In this document: positions 1 through 8,094 of the stretch, one piece after another
Layout of the letters: each line of letters starts with the position of its first letter
How positions within the stretch are numbered: the first letter of the stretch is position 1
Assembly (NCBI GenBank): GCA_004556565.1
Contig: SFGN01000038.1
Coordinates: forward strand, 1 to 36,118
Length of the DNA: 36,118 nt
From: Lachnospiraceae bacterium
Lineage (GTDB): Bacteria > Bacillota_A > Clostridia > Lachnospirales > Lachnospiraceae
Reading direction: 5' to 3'
Made by a program: the position numbers and the translations under genes
Notes under the pieces: generated by a model
Told to the model about the DNA's origin: nothing
Database searches by the model: none
What the model saw: the letters and a program-made list of their open reading frames with translations, nothing else

Positions 1-100
1 GGACACCGCCGAAAACTAACATGTCTGCAATTTTCAAGGTTCTAATGGAGCCATTTTTTCAGCTCCAATTTTTCATAGGCTACTTTACACTACCTTTTCC
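1..100 (-). mobile_element. Possible right-hand scrap of an IS3-type insertion sequence
   Basis: Read on the minus strand, this stretch has a short MAPLE peptide ending, a stop, and then a run towards the window edge ending in GGCGGTGTCC. That resembles the end of IS3-family elements, where the DDE integrase finishes with an M-(S/T)-P-x-E-Y-R-like motif shortly before a terminal repeat that begins TGGACAC or similar. No integrase is readable to the right, so at best this is a remnant. The similarity is from memory of the family and is weak. Confidence 0.2.
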
Positions 101-449
101 AATATGATCAATACGACAACTTTGCATATTTATCATAAAAGAGTTTCCATTTTTGTCAATGTGTATATTTTAGATATATACTATCGTGTTGTATCTTCTT
201 ATTTGCTTTCAATTTTAGTATTCATTCGCTTTTACTTAGATAAATATACAAAATCAAGAAAACTTGCTGCTCTGGTAACTGATAAGAAGAAAAAAATGCT
301 ATTTATTAATAAACAAAAAAAGTCTGTTTATATTACAGACAAAGCTCAAAAAAACAGTAAAATCAGAAAAAAAAATAGTCGCCAGAAGGAGTTAAAATCT
401 TTTCTGCCGACTGTTTTTCATATGTTATGAAACTTTCTATGAGTCGATT
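101..449. other. AT-rich gap without a credible gene
   Basis: The only long open frame (104-430, plus) is Lys/Tyr/Ile-rich, has no ribosome binding site and shows no family features, so it is not called. What the gap does hold is two hairpins followed by T runs on the minus strand (about 313-340 and 366-412). Both are suitable as terminators for the SLH gene remnant that lies just to the right. Confidence 0.5.
366..412 (-). terminator. Rho-independent terminator behind the SLH remnant
   Basis: The arms AGTCGGCAGAA (402-412 on minus) and TTCTGGCGACT (377-387 on minus) pair over 11 positions with one mismatch and are followed on the minus strand by nine T residues. The stop codon of the SLH fragment is about 38 bases upstream, the normal distance for a transcript end. 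A smaller GTCTGT/ACAGAC hairpin with a T run at 313-340 may be a back-up terminator. Confidence 0.65.
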
Positions 450-554
450 CTATTCCATATTATCATAATTTTCTGCAAAACGCTGTATGATCGCCGCACA
501 CTCTGCCCGTGCGGTATCTCCCTGCGGATTAAGTCTCGTCTCATTATCTTTTCC
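450..554 (-). pseudogene. C-terminal remnant of an SLH-domain surface protein
   Basis: On the minus strand, about 34 codons read GKDNETRLNPQGDTARAE and on through CAAIIQRFAEN to a TAG stop at 450-452. This is the last half of an S-layer homology (SLH) repeat, the domain that anchors proteins to cell-wall polysaccharide. It resembles the end of the intact giant protein at 18459-23057 (LEPQGSTYRAECATIISRY) but differs at many bases, so it is an old paralogue and not a recent copy. Upstream (to the right) the frame meets a stop at 555-557 and the sequence turns into AT-rich DNA, so the rest of the gene has been lost. Its transcription terminator is still in place at 366-412. Confidence 0.75.
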
Positions 555-701
555 TTATATATATATTTATTTGTATTTTACATTCTTATTTGCTTCTACA
601 ATCATTTTAGGAGTTGACTTTATATATTCTAAAATGTTAAAACAAAACACAATTAGATTTTTATCAAAACAATATTTGTGCTATATGTTAGGAGGCTTAA
701 T

Positions 702-1085
702 ATGAAATACAAACTGAGCCATAAAGAGGTCTATGTCATGCAGATTTTATGGGCGGCGAAGGAAGAGTTGTCGATCACAGACTTTATCCAACGCGACCCC
801 GAACTGAGCACCAGCACTGTTCAGGTCGTACTCCGTTCTCTTCTGAAAAAATCGTATATAAAAGTTGCCAATATCGTACAGCACAATAAGGTATTTGCGA
901 GGACATATCTTCCCGTTCTGAGCGAGGAAGATTACATGATGGAACAGTTCAACAGTTCGTCCTTAAAGCCGAATGCTTTTTTCGCTTCTTTTATTGAAAA
1001 AGAAGATGATCTGGATACTTTGGACGCTTTGGAAGAACTGATAAAAGCACAAAAAGAGAAGTTATCAAAAGAGGATGAATCATAA
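702..1085 (+). CDS. BlaI/MecI/CopY-family transcriptional repressor
   Basis: This is a 127-residue winged-helix DNA-binding protein. The N-terminal half (YKLSHKEVYVMQILWAAKEE, then STSTVQVVLRSLLKKSYI) is the classic BlaI/MecI fold, with a C-terminal dimerisation helix rich in Lys and Glu. Family members repress their own operon and are cleaved by a partner M56 membrane peptidase. The ATG at 702 is chosen because AGGAGG lies at 690-695; an in-frame GTG at 678 has no ribosome binding site. The stop overlaps the ATG of the M56 gene by one base (TAATG), showing translational coupling. Because the partner peptidase is broken, this repressor may now be uninducible. The target is not known; beta-lactam resistance should not be assumed, since many BlaI/M56 pairs in Clostridia control other functions. 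Confidence 0.88.
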   Translation: MKYKLSHKEVYVMQILWAAKEELSITDFIQRDPELSTSTVQVVLRSLLKKSYIKVANIVQHNKVFARTYLPVLSEEDYMMEQFNSSSLKPNAFFASFIEKEDDLDTLDALEELIKAQKEKLSKEDES

Positions 1086-2315
1086 TGTCTGTTACCGTTA
1101 CGTCTATACTGTCCCTTGTTTTCTGGGGTAATCTTATTATTGTTTTTGTTTATATCATATCCCGCATTCCGTCTGTTTTTAACAGAATGAACTGTCATTT
1201 TATGATATGGTTATTATGCATTACCTTTTTACGGTTTTTGTTTCCCGGAGAATTCAAGTACAGTATTTCCATACGAATATCACATACCTTCCAGGAAATC
1301 ATGATATTTGTTTATCGTCATCCCATCTCTATTTTGGGTTATTCGATATACATATATCAAATATTACTTGTTGTATGGTTATCTGTAGCTTTCATTTTGC
1401 TGATGCGTATTATCCGTAAATATATGCGGTTCCACTCATCTGTAAAGCAGCTACTCCATAGTCATCAAACTGCTTCTATCGAAAAGCCGCAGGACTGTGA
1501 TTTTCCAAAATCAGTTCAATTATATGAAAGCAGCCTGATTTCAGCGCCATTGATAACGGGCCTTTTCAAACCAGTTATTATCATGCCTGTATTGTCGCTG
1601 TCGCCCCAGGAACTTTCTTTCGTTGTGCGACATGAACTGCAACATTACAAATACGGATCTTTTGCTAAAATTGTTCATGGAACTTTTCTGCATCCTCTAC
1701 TGGTGGAATCCTGTCATGCATCTTCTGAAAAAGCAACTATTACTCTTATTGGAAATGCGTGCAGATACAGAAGTATATGAACCTCTGTCGAATACGGAAA
1801 AAATTGATTATCTGGGCTGTCTCAAAAAACTTTTTAGCTGTCAGAGCAAGGACTCCCTTTTTTAAGCCAAATTTGCAGTGGCAGATAAAAAATCTACGAT
1901 ATTAAAAAGAGCTGAATATCTAACAGAGGAGAACCGTTCTAAATCTCCGATTGTCGTATCAATATTATTTAGCTTTCTTCTGCTCTGCTCTATCGTATTA
2001 ATTATCGAACCCGCAGCGAGCCCGGAGCCTCCGGATGGAGCATTCACCCTTTCAGAAGACAGCTATATCGTGCAAACAGCGGAAGGTACTTATGCGTTAT
2101 ATTTTGGAGAAGATTTTATTGCCTTTCTTAATGACCCTTATACTGATGGGTTAGACACATTGCCAATATATAAGAATTCAAGAGAAGGTGAGGTGATAAG
2201 AAAACATGAAAAAGAAATTCCTATTGCCATTTTTACTACTCCTGTGTTGTTTATTCTTCTCTTCTGTGCCTGCATTGGCCCAGAGCTGCGAAGACGCAAC
2301 AAGCATTGCCAGTGA
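1085..2315 (+). pseudogene. M56-family (BlaR1-like) membrane metallopeptidase, broken
   Basis: The first 190 residues show several membrane helices, the family block SAPLITGLFKPVIIMP and the zinc motif HELQH (HExxH). Immediately after HELQHYK, near 1649-1652, the frame is lost. The conserved continuation (NTDLLLK, then YWWNPVMHLLKKQL and EMRAD) is in another frame, which fits loss of two bases in an A-rich run or gain of one. That second frame is then stopped by TAA at 1863-1865 but resumes in phase with AKFAVADKKSTILKRAEY, a late transmembrane helix (residues IVVSILFSFLLLCSIVLII) and an extracellular tail ending near LPIYKN. So there are at least two lesions, and the reading frame also runs about 110 bases into the next gene. 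As written, the sensor-peptidase cannot be made whole; a sequencing error would have to be double to explain this. Confidence 0.85.
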
Positions 2316-2454
2316 TCCTTTGCCAATTTCCGACACTGCTGTGCCATACTCTGACAATATAGGCTGGTGTTATAAAACGATTAACAATAAATTATATAAG
2401 CGCCTTTATAATTATACGAAAAATGAATGGATCGGGGACTGGATTCCCTGCTAA
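2206..2454 (+). CDS. Small secreted protein with signal peptide
   Basis: This 82-residue protein has a clear Sec signal peptide: MKKK, a Leu/Phe-rich core, then a VPALAQ|S type cleavage site near residue 26. The mature part is about 55 residues with three cysteines (SCEDA, GWCYK and the very last residue) and several aromatic residues in a repeated Tyr/Asn/Lys context (KTINNKLYKRLYNYTKN, then EWIGDWIPC). A ribosome binding site of the GAAGGTGAG type precedes the ATG at 2206. It lies at the end of the BlaI/M56 operon and just before a strong terminator, so it was probably the operon's output or cargo. I do not recognise a named family. It might be a secreted signal or antimicrobial-like peptide, but that is speculation from size and position. 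Confidence 0.6.
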   Translation: MKKKFLLPFLLLLCCLFFSSVPALAQSCEDATSIASDPLPISDTAVPYSDNIGWCYKTINNKLYKRLYNYTKNEWIGDWIPC

Positions 2455-2484
2455 GCATTTATTATCCAAAATAGAAAGGAAACC

Positions 2485-2521
2485 AAAAAAGACACTCGTC
2501 ACCTGGCGGAGTGCCTTTTTT
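2485..2521 (+). terminator. Terminator of the BlaI/M56/small-protein operon
   Basis: AAAAAAGACACTC at 2485-2497 pairs with GAGTGCCTTTTTT (2509-2521) with a single mismatch. The loop is short and the second arm ends in a T tract. It stands about 30 bases after the stop of the small secreted protein. Confidence 0.8.
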
Positions 2522-2800
2522 AGTTGCCATATATATGAAAGTGGATGTCACAAAATCATCAAATCAGACCTATGGAATATTTTCTATAAAAGACAGAAAC
2601 ATTGTATTATATAATTTTATTCGCTTTGTATTTCCTACACATTTCCTATTTAGCTGTTCCTCAACATTTTTTCATAAATTCTTTCTATCGAGCAAATTTG
2701 TCTCAATTTTACAACCGATTTTTACGACTCCCTATGTACAATCAATGAAAAGTGCAAATAATGATACAAACATTTTTCTTGATTCAGGAAGGGAACGCAT
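2522..2800. other. Intergenic DNA upstream of the XRE gene
   Basis: AT-rich DNA with several short frames but none with a ribosome binding site or family-like residues. It must contain the promoter of the XRE gene, but no convincing -35/-10 pair could be picked; TACAAT at about 2737 is a possible -10 box. Confidence 0.4.
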
Positions 2801-3073
2801 ATGCCAAAACCAAGAACAGAGACCGGGGAGAAGAATTTAATCAGCAGACAATTGATCGAACTCAGAAAACAGCATAACTTTTCTCAGAGAGATTTAGCTT
2901 ACAGACTTCAGCTTGCCGGGTACGATATTGATAAAAATGTCATTACGCGGATTGAAACGAACCAGCGTTATGTCACTGACCTGGAAATAAAAGCATTCTC
3001 CGAAGTTTTTCAGGTTTCCTATGATTATCTGATTGACGGATCCCCACGGAAAGAGGACGATGAGAAAGAATAA
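2801..3073 (+). CDS. XRE-family helix-turn-helix regulator
   Basis: This 90-residue protein is essentially one Cro/CI-type helix-turn-helix domain (residues about 15-78). It contains ISRQLIELRKQHNFSQRDLA as the first helices, YDIDKNVITRIETNQRYVTD as the recognition region, and FQVSYDYLIDG, the usual end of this fold. A GGAAGGG ribosome binding site precedes the ATG at 2801. There is no sensor or multimerisation domain beyond the HTH, and no neighbouring toxin or phage gene to suggest a target. The acidic tail (RKEDDEKE) is not informative. The domain call is secure; the function beyond DNA binding is unknown. Confidence 0.85.
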   Translation: MPKPRTETGEKNLISRQLIELRKQHNFSQRDLAYRLQLAGYDIDKNVITRIETNQRYVTDLEIKAFSEVFQVSYDYLIDGSPRKEDDEKE

Positions 3074-3423
3074 ACAACAACAATGATATATCACCATGAA
3101 AATGCCTTGAATAAATAATCATATTTTCCTCAAATGTGTTAAAAGGTTCCGGTGAAATACATACCCGCATGTGGAAAGAAATCCTGAAAAAACAATTAAA
3201 AGTGACTCAGGAATATTTTAACGAACACATATAACTTACAAATTAATCAAACAGGACGGTCATCTTCATACACCTGAACCGAAAGCAGTGGTATGAAGAC
3301 GACCGTCCTTCATTATATGTTTTAAACAATATGTAACATTTTAGTCGTCAAAAACGATTACGGATTGTTTTCTGCAGGCAGTTCCCATGTTCCCGTAAGT
3401 TTATCCACTATCCGGGGTCTCAA
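3074..3423. other. Intergenic gap with peptide scraps and a long hairpin
   Basis: Two protein-like scraps are visible. On the plus strand, 3115-3234 is open for 39 codons and ends MWKEILKKQLKVTQEYF then NEHI and a stop; the upstream part is missing and no family is recognised. On the minus strand, the frame of the symporter gene continues beyond its stop for about 20 codons (3423 down to 3358) with GTWELPAENNP before TAA. A long inverted repeat sits between them and is listed separately. No complete gene is seen. Confidence 0.4.
3253..3309. terminator. Long inverted repeat, probable bidirectional terminator
   Basis: AGGACGGTCATCTTCATAC (3253-3271) and GTATGAAGACGACCGTCCT (3291-3309) pair over 19 positions with one mismatch around a 19-base loop. 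This is longer than a usual terminator stem and lacks a good T tract on either side. It lies between the XRE gene (plus) and the end of the symporter gene (minus), so ending both transcripts is the simplest role; a remnant of a small mobile repeat is possible. Confidence 0.5.
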
Positions 3424-4746
3424 TCAACCGATACCGCCCATCACAATTCCGAGTATCAGCACCAGGAAGCAGATTGGGCAGAAAACGTATTTGCAAAGCG
3501 GGTAAAATATGCTGCTGAATGGTTTTTCACGCCCTTTGTTGACCTCAGTTTCCACATATTTCTTTCCGCATACCCAGAAGAACATGATCGCTGCAAGCCC
3601 TGCTCCCAACGGGCAGATATAAATGGATAATACATCCATCCAGCCTGAAACGATGCCCTGGATGCACACCGCTACAACCGCTCCGATCACTCCGGTCACG
3701 GCACAAGCCTGCACACGGCCAAGCCCGAATTTCTCCTGCACTGTTGCTATCGGTGCTTCATAAAGGTTAATCAGTGACGTCATACCCGCGAACAGCACCG
3801 CCACAAAGAATACGATCGCGATAATAGAGCCGCCCGGCATGGACTTAAACAAATTCGGAAGGAAAATAAACATCAGCCCGGGACCTCCCTGATTTAACTG
3901 TGTCCCGGTTGTTGCCATCGCAGGGATAATTACCAGCGCGGCAAGCATCGCAGCCAGGGTATCAAATACAGCAACCCGCGCCGCAGAAGCCGGAATATTC
4001 TCTGAATCGGAAAGGTAAGACCCGTAAATCAATGTTCCGTTACCTGCAATAGATAAGGAGAAGAATGCCTGTCCCAATGCATAGACCCATGTCACAGGAT
4101 CTGCAAGTGCTTTCGGGTCGACGCGGAATATATATCGGTATCCGTCTGCCGCGCCCGGCTGGAAGAACACATAAATCCCCAGAATAACGAACAACAGGAA
4201 AAATACCGGCATCATCACTTTGTTTGCCTTTTCAATCCCTTTTCCGACACCGAACATCAGAATCAGGACAGCGAGTGCCAGTGCACCTAAAAGCCATCCA
4301 TTATTTCCAAAAGCAGAAGCCATGCTGCCAAATGTCGCCGCAAAACCGTCCACGTCGTCCGGCGCAAGCGTTGCCCCGGTAAAGGTCCCGACGGCATATT
4401 TCAGAATCCATCCGAAGACAACCGTATACCCAATTGCCATTGCCAGAGAGCCGAGAACCGGAATAAGACCGATCGCTTCTCCCAGTTTTCTTTTTCCTTT
4501 CATTTCACAGGCAGTACCGAACGCATTGACCGGACCGGACCTCGTCGCACGTCCGAAGCTCATCTCCCCGATAATCCCGGTAGAAGCGATCAGTACCACA
4601 AAAACAAGATACGGGATGATAAAGGAACCGCCTCCGTAAAGCGATACCCTGGTCGGGAACATCCAGATATTCCCCATGCCGACCGCAGAACCGATACAAG
4701 AGAGGATAAATCCCCATCTTGAGTTAAAAAAATCTCTTTTCTTCAT
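3424..4746 (-). CDS. Sodium-dependent transporter, NSS (SNF) family
   Basis: This is a neurotransmitter:sodium symporter family protein of 440 residues with about 11-12 hydrophobic segments. Members import amino acids with Na+ (LeuT, MhsT and TnaT types). The TM1 signature GSAVGMGNIWMFP is at residues 19-31, where the helix unwinds to bind Na+ and substrate. The TM6 counterpart FSLSIAGNGTLIYGSYL is also present. The ATG at 4746 is preferred because GAGG lies 7 bases before it; the in-frame GTG at 4752 falls inside that ribosome binding site. It begins 22 bases after the asparagine synthetase-like gene ends and is surely co-transcribed with it. The substrate cannot be read from the sequence; an amino acid linked to the neighbouring enzyme (aspartate, asparagine or a product) is an inference. 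Confidence 0.92.
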   Translation of the reverse strand: MKKRDFFNSRWGFILSCIGSAVGMGNIWMFPTRVSLYGGGSFIIPYLVFVVLIASTGIIGEMSFGRATRSGPVNAFGTACEMKGKRKLGEAIGLIPVLGSLAMAIGYTVVFGWILKYAVGTFTGATLAPDDVDGFAATFGSMASAFGNNGWLLGALALAVLILMFGVGKGIEKANKVMMPVFFLLFVILGIYVFFQPGAADGYRYIFRVDPKALADPVTWVYALGQAFFSLSIAGNGTLIYGSYLSDSENIPASAARVAVFDTLAAMLAALVIIPAMATTGTQLNQGGPGLMFIFLPNLFKSMPGGSIIAIVFFVAVLFAGMTSLINLYEAPIATVQEKFGLGRVQACAVTGVIGAVVAVCIQGIVSGWMDVLSIYICPLGAGLAAIMFFWVCGKKYVETEVNKGREKPFSSIFYPLCKYVFCPICFLVLILGIVMGGIG

Positions 4747-4768
4747 TTTCACACCTCATAAAGCTCTG

Positions 4769-6307
4769 TTATCGTTTCACAAAATATTCTTCATACCATA
4801 CGAGGAAGGTATAAATCGTCCAGATTTTCCTCCAGTTATCTGAACTGCCGGCAATATACTCATCAAATATTGCGTTGATTTCATCTACATTAAAGAATTT
4901 CTCCGCCATCTCACTGTGGAATTTTGCCCGGACATCCTGATTATAGCGGTCATCCGCCATCCAGATTCTGATCGGCACGATAAATCCAAGCTTCTTGCGG
5001 AATGCGATTTCATCCGGCAGCACTTTTGCCGCAGCCGTGCGGAATGCCACTTTATTCTGCTCACTGTTTACTTTATACTTTGACGGCATCCTGGATGCAA
5101 TGTCAAATATTCTCGTGTCCGTAAGAGGCATCCGTATTTCCAGCCCTGCCGCAGTGCTCATCTTATCTACATTCAGATAGATATCGCCCTCCAGCCAGAT
5201 CTGAATGTCCACATCGGACATCTTTGAAAGCGGGTCAAGCCCTTCCGTTTCTTCATAAATTTCTTTCACCAGGTTAATCGGAAGAACATCATCATAATAG
5301 TGCCTGAGAATCCGTTTCTTTTCGTCTTCCTTCATAATGTTGGTATTCCCCACATAGAAATTCTTCAGATTATCTCCGTAGCGTTCTGCATTACGATACA
5401 TGTTATAACCGCCAAAGAATTCATCCGCGCCTTCTCCTGAATAGCAAAGCTTTGTATGCTCCGCTGTCGCCTGACACCCAATTGCAAATACAATGGCGGA
5501 GGCGTCACCCAGCGGCTGCTCCATATGATACATGACATAGGGGACAATAGCAAAATATTCTTCCGGAGTTACACGCCGTCTGGAGAATCCACGCCCCAGA
5601 AGCTCTGCCGTCTGCTTTGCCAGACCGGATTCATCAAAGCGTTCATCATCATAGCCGCAGGAATCTGCCTTCTGAGCATCCGACATTGCAAGTACATAAG
5701 AGGAATCCACACCGCCGGACAAAAAGGAGTCGGCCTTCTCGTCTTCCGTTTTTACTTCCGGCATAATCTTCTGCAGGGTCGTATGAATTTCGTCCGCCCA
5801 TTCTTCCAGAGATTTGCTGTCATCGGGATGGAATTCGGGAGTGAAATAACGTTCAATTATAATCTTCCCGTCCTGCCAGATCAGATAACGTCCCGGAAGA
5901 AGCTTTTTCACGCCTTTAAAGAAGGTGTTCTCCCCGGCTGCATATGTCAGGCTCAGATAAATCTGAAGCATCTCTGCATTCAATTCCTTCACAAATCCGG
6001 GCTGCTCCATGATCTTCCGGATACTTGTGCCGTAAAGAAGCTTTCCTTCCGCTGTCTCATAATAGTAGAACGGCTTTGTCCCGAACTGGTCTCTCAGGCA
6101 GAAAAGCTTCTGCTCCTCCTCATCCCACATAGCAAATGCAAACATGCCATGCATGTGGTCTGCCATTTTATTTCCCCATGCCTCATATGCCCGGATCAGA
6201 ATCGCCGGTTCCCTCTCCTCCCTCGAAAGGGATTTATCAATTCCAAGTTCCCCGCATAATGCTTCCCAATTCCGGATATGCCCGCTGTATTCCTGAACTT
6301 TTATCAT
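4769..6307 (-). CDS. Asparagine synthetase-like protein lacking the glutaminase cysteine
   Basis: The C-terminal two thirds is a complete asparagine synthetase (AsnB) ATP-pyrophosphatase domain: SGGVDSS at residues 197-203, CYSGEGADEFFGGY near 290-305, and GLEIRMPLTD. The N-terminal class II amidotransferase domain is only partial. HGMFAFAMWD and RDQFGTKPFYYY are present, but the first 55 or so residues of AsnB are absent, including the Cys that must follow the initiator Met to hydrolyse glutamine. The start is not a guess: GTGAGG lies 7 bases before the ATG at 6307 and no further coding sequence is seen upstream. The protein should therefore use free ammonia, get nitrogen from a partner, or form a different amide. 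It is first in a two-gene operon with a Na+ symporter. The product is uncertain. Confidence 0.88.
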   Translation of the reverse strand: MIKVQEYSGHIRNWEALCGELGIDKSLSREEREPAILIRAYEAWGNKMADHMHGMFAFAMWDEEEQKLFCLRDQFGTKPFYYYETAEGKLLYGTSIRKIMEQPGFVKELNAEMLQIYLSLTYAAGENTFFKGVKKLLPGRYLIWQDGKIIIERYFTPEFHPDDSKSLEEWADEIHTTLQKIMPEVKTEDEKADSFLSGGVDSSYVLAMSDAQKADSCGYDDERFDESGLAKQTAELLGRGFSRRRVTPEEYFAIVPYVMYHMEQPLGDASAIVFAIGCQATAEHTKLCYSGEGADEFFGGYNMYRNAERYGDNLKNFYVGNTNIMKEDEKKRILRHYYDDVLPINLVKEIYEETEGLDPLSKMSDVDIQIWLEGDIYLNVDKMSTAAGLEIRMPLTDTRIFDIASRMPSKYKVNSEQNKVAFRTAAAKVLPDEIAFRKKLGFIVPIRIWMADDRYNQDVRAKFHSEMAEKFFNVDEINAIFDEYIAGSSDNWRKIWTIYTFLVWYEEYFVKR

Positions 6308-6431
6308 TTCCGTACCTCACTTATAAACAATTTTAATCTTCTGATTCTTAAAGATTTCCGGTTTTTCATACCCGTATAGTTTATCATAATATCCGACATA
6401 CATCAACAAATTACGACACTTAAAAGCATTT

Positions 6432-6478
6432 AAAAAAGAACGTGCTCCTGCATATCTGCAGATCGGCACGTTCTTTGA
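6432..6478 (-). terminator. Terminator of the SSS symporter gene
   Basis: AAAGAACGTGC (6435-6445) and GCACGTTCTTT (6466-6476) form a perfect 11-bp stem around a 20-base loop that itself contains CTGCA/TGCAG. On the minus strand the stem ends in TTTTTT. It lies 15 bases after the stop of the 6493-8019 gene. Confidence 0.88.
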
Positions 6479-6492
6479 ACATTCACTCTTTA

Positions 6493-8019
6493 TTATTCTT
6501 CTATGGATTTCTTCTTGCTTACTACTACTGTTTCGTCCAGGCAGGTAAAGACAGCATCCACTTTCTTTTTATCCATCTTCGGTGTAATCAGGCTCACTAC
6601 CGGTACGATAATCAGGCCTGCAACCATTGCAATAGCACCTGCATTAATCGGTGATGCGATGAATTTAAAGAACATATTGGAAACAGTCAGACCTACGCCG
6701 CATGCAAAGCTTGCCCACACAGCAGCTTTTGTAACTCCTTTCCAGTACAGTCCGTACAAAAACGGTGCCAGGAATGCGCCTGCCAGAGCTCCCCAGGAAA
6801 TACCCATAAGCTGTGCGATAAATGTCGGCGGATCTAACGCGATCACTACACTGATGACGATAAAGAATACTAACAGAATCCGCATACTAAGAAGCTGCTT
6901 TTTCTCATCCATCTTCTTAATGATATTGTCTTTAAGCAAATCAAGCGTAAGTGTCGAGCTGGATGTCAGTACCAGGGATGACAGAGTTGACATGGATGCG
7001 GACAATACCAGCACGATTACAATGCCAAGCAGGATGTCCGGCAGCGTGGAAAGCATCATCGGGATAATTGCATCGTAAATAATGCTTCCATTTTCTGCAT
7101 AAATCGCCGGTGTGTCAAATAACCGTCCGAAACCTCCGAGGAAATAACATCCGCCGGATACGATAATTGCAAAAATCGTTGAAATAATTGTTCCTGATTT
7201 GATTGATTTTTCGTCCTTAATCGCATAAAACTTATGTACCATCTGCGGAAGTCCCCATGTACCGAGCGAAGTCAGGATTATAACGCCGATAAGATTCGGG
7301 AGATCCGGTCCGAAGAAGGATGCAAATACTCCCTGCTGCCCCAGAGTCCGCGGAATGTCACTTTCGATTGTTGACAGATTCTTTACCGCCTCATAAAAGC
7401 CGCCCTGCCCGTTCAGTACAGCGACGATGACCGCCGTAATACCAAAAAGCATGACAATTCCCTGAATGAAATCATTGATCGCAGTTGCCATATAACCGCC
7501 CAGGATTACATATACCCCTGTGAGGGCTGCCATGGCAATTACACACACTGAATATGGGATATCAAATGCCATTCCAAACAAACGGGACAGACCGTTATAT
7601 ACAGATGCCGTATAAGGAATCAGGAAAACAAATGCGATCGCTGACGCTGCAATTCTGAGTGCATTGGAATCGTACCGTTTTCCAAAATAATCCGGCATAG
7701 TCGCCGCTGATAAATGCTTGCTCATAACCCTTGTCCTTCTGCCCAGGACTACCCATGCAAGCAAAGAGCCGATCACGGCGTTGCCGATACCGATCCATGT
7801 GGCAGAAATCCCGTATTTGTATCCAAACTGCCCCGCATACCCTACGAATACCACCGCTGAAAAATACGATGTTCCGTAAGCGAACGCGGTCAGCCACGGT
7901 CCTACATTTCTTCCGCCCAATACAAATCCGTTTACATTTGTTGCATGTTTTCTTGAGTAAAAGCCTACCCCCACCATTACTGCAAAGAAAAGAATCAGAA
8001 AAATAACTTTGGTAACCAT
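6493..8019 (-). CDS. Sodium:solute symporter, SSS family
   Basis: This 508-residue membrane protein has about 13 hydrophobic segments and the SSS (PutP/SGLT) layout. Near the N-terminus are VGFYSRKHATNVNGFVLGGR and FAYGTSYFSAVVFVGYAG, the region that begins the LeuT-like core. In the middle is LSASMSTLSSLVLTSSSTLT, the TM8-type Na2-site segment with its Ser/Thr pairs. GGAGG lies 6 bases before the ATG at 8019. It has its own promoter and terminator but shares a 13-bp promoter-proximal word with the aryl-acid operon upstream, so its substrate is probably an aromatic or other carboxylate handled by that operon. That is inference; the family also carries proline, pantothenate and sugars. Confidence 0.9.
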   Translation of the reverse strand: MVTKVIFLILFFAVMVGVGFYSRKHATNVNGFVLGGRNVGPWLTAFAYGTSYFSAVVFVGYAGQFGYKYGISATWIGIGNAVIGSLLAWVVLGRRTRVMSKHLSAATMPDYFGKRYDSNALRIAASAIAFVFLIPYTASVYNGLSRLFGMAFDIPYSVCVIAMAALTGVYVILGGYMATAINDFIQGIVMLFGITAVIVAVLNGQGGFYEAVKNLSTIESDIPRTLGQQGVFASFFGPDLPNLIGVIILTSLGTWGLPQMVHKFYAIKDEKSIKSGTIISTIFAIIVSGGCYFLGGFGRLFDTPAIYAENGSIIYDAIIPMMLSTLPDILLGIVIVLVLSASMSTLSSLVLTSSSTLTLDLLKDNIIKKMDEKKQLLSMRILLVFFIVISVVIALDPPTFIAQLMGISWGALAGAFLAPFLYGLYWKGVTKAAVWASFACGVGLTVSNMFFKFIASPINAGAIAMVAGLIIVPVVSLITPKMDKKKVDAVFTCLDETVVVSKKKSIEE

Positions 8020-8041
8020 CTCATACCTCCAGCTTTTGTAT

Positions 8042-8086
8042 TTTATTGCTTTAAACTTTAAAATTACATCGCTTTAAAGCAATAAA
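8042..8086 (-). promoter_or_regulatory. Candidate operator pair in the SSS symporter promoter
   Basis: The 13-bp word TTTATTGCTTTAA occurs at 8042-8054, and again in inverted orientation as TTAAAGCAATAAA at 8074-8086. The second copy overlaps the perfect palindrome GCTTTAAAGC (8071-8080). Both copies lie just downstream of the -10 box at 8095-8100, at about +2 and +34 of the expected transcript, where a bound protein would block transcription. The same 13 bases recur at 14843-14855 in the aryl-acid operon promoter. The regulator is unknown. Confidence 0.6.
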
Positions 8087-8094
8087 GCTAATTT

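Noticed and set aside
104..430. 108-residue open frame on the plus strand
   Set aside because: Lys/Ile/Tyr-rich translation of AT-rich DNA, no ribosome binding site, no family features, and it covers two minus-strand terminator hairpins.
5456..6259. 267-residue plus-strand frame opposite the asparagine synthetase gene
   Set aside because: Lies wholly antisense to a gene with clear catalytic motifs; its translation has no domain features and no ribosome binding site.
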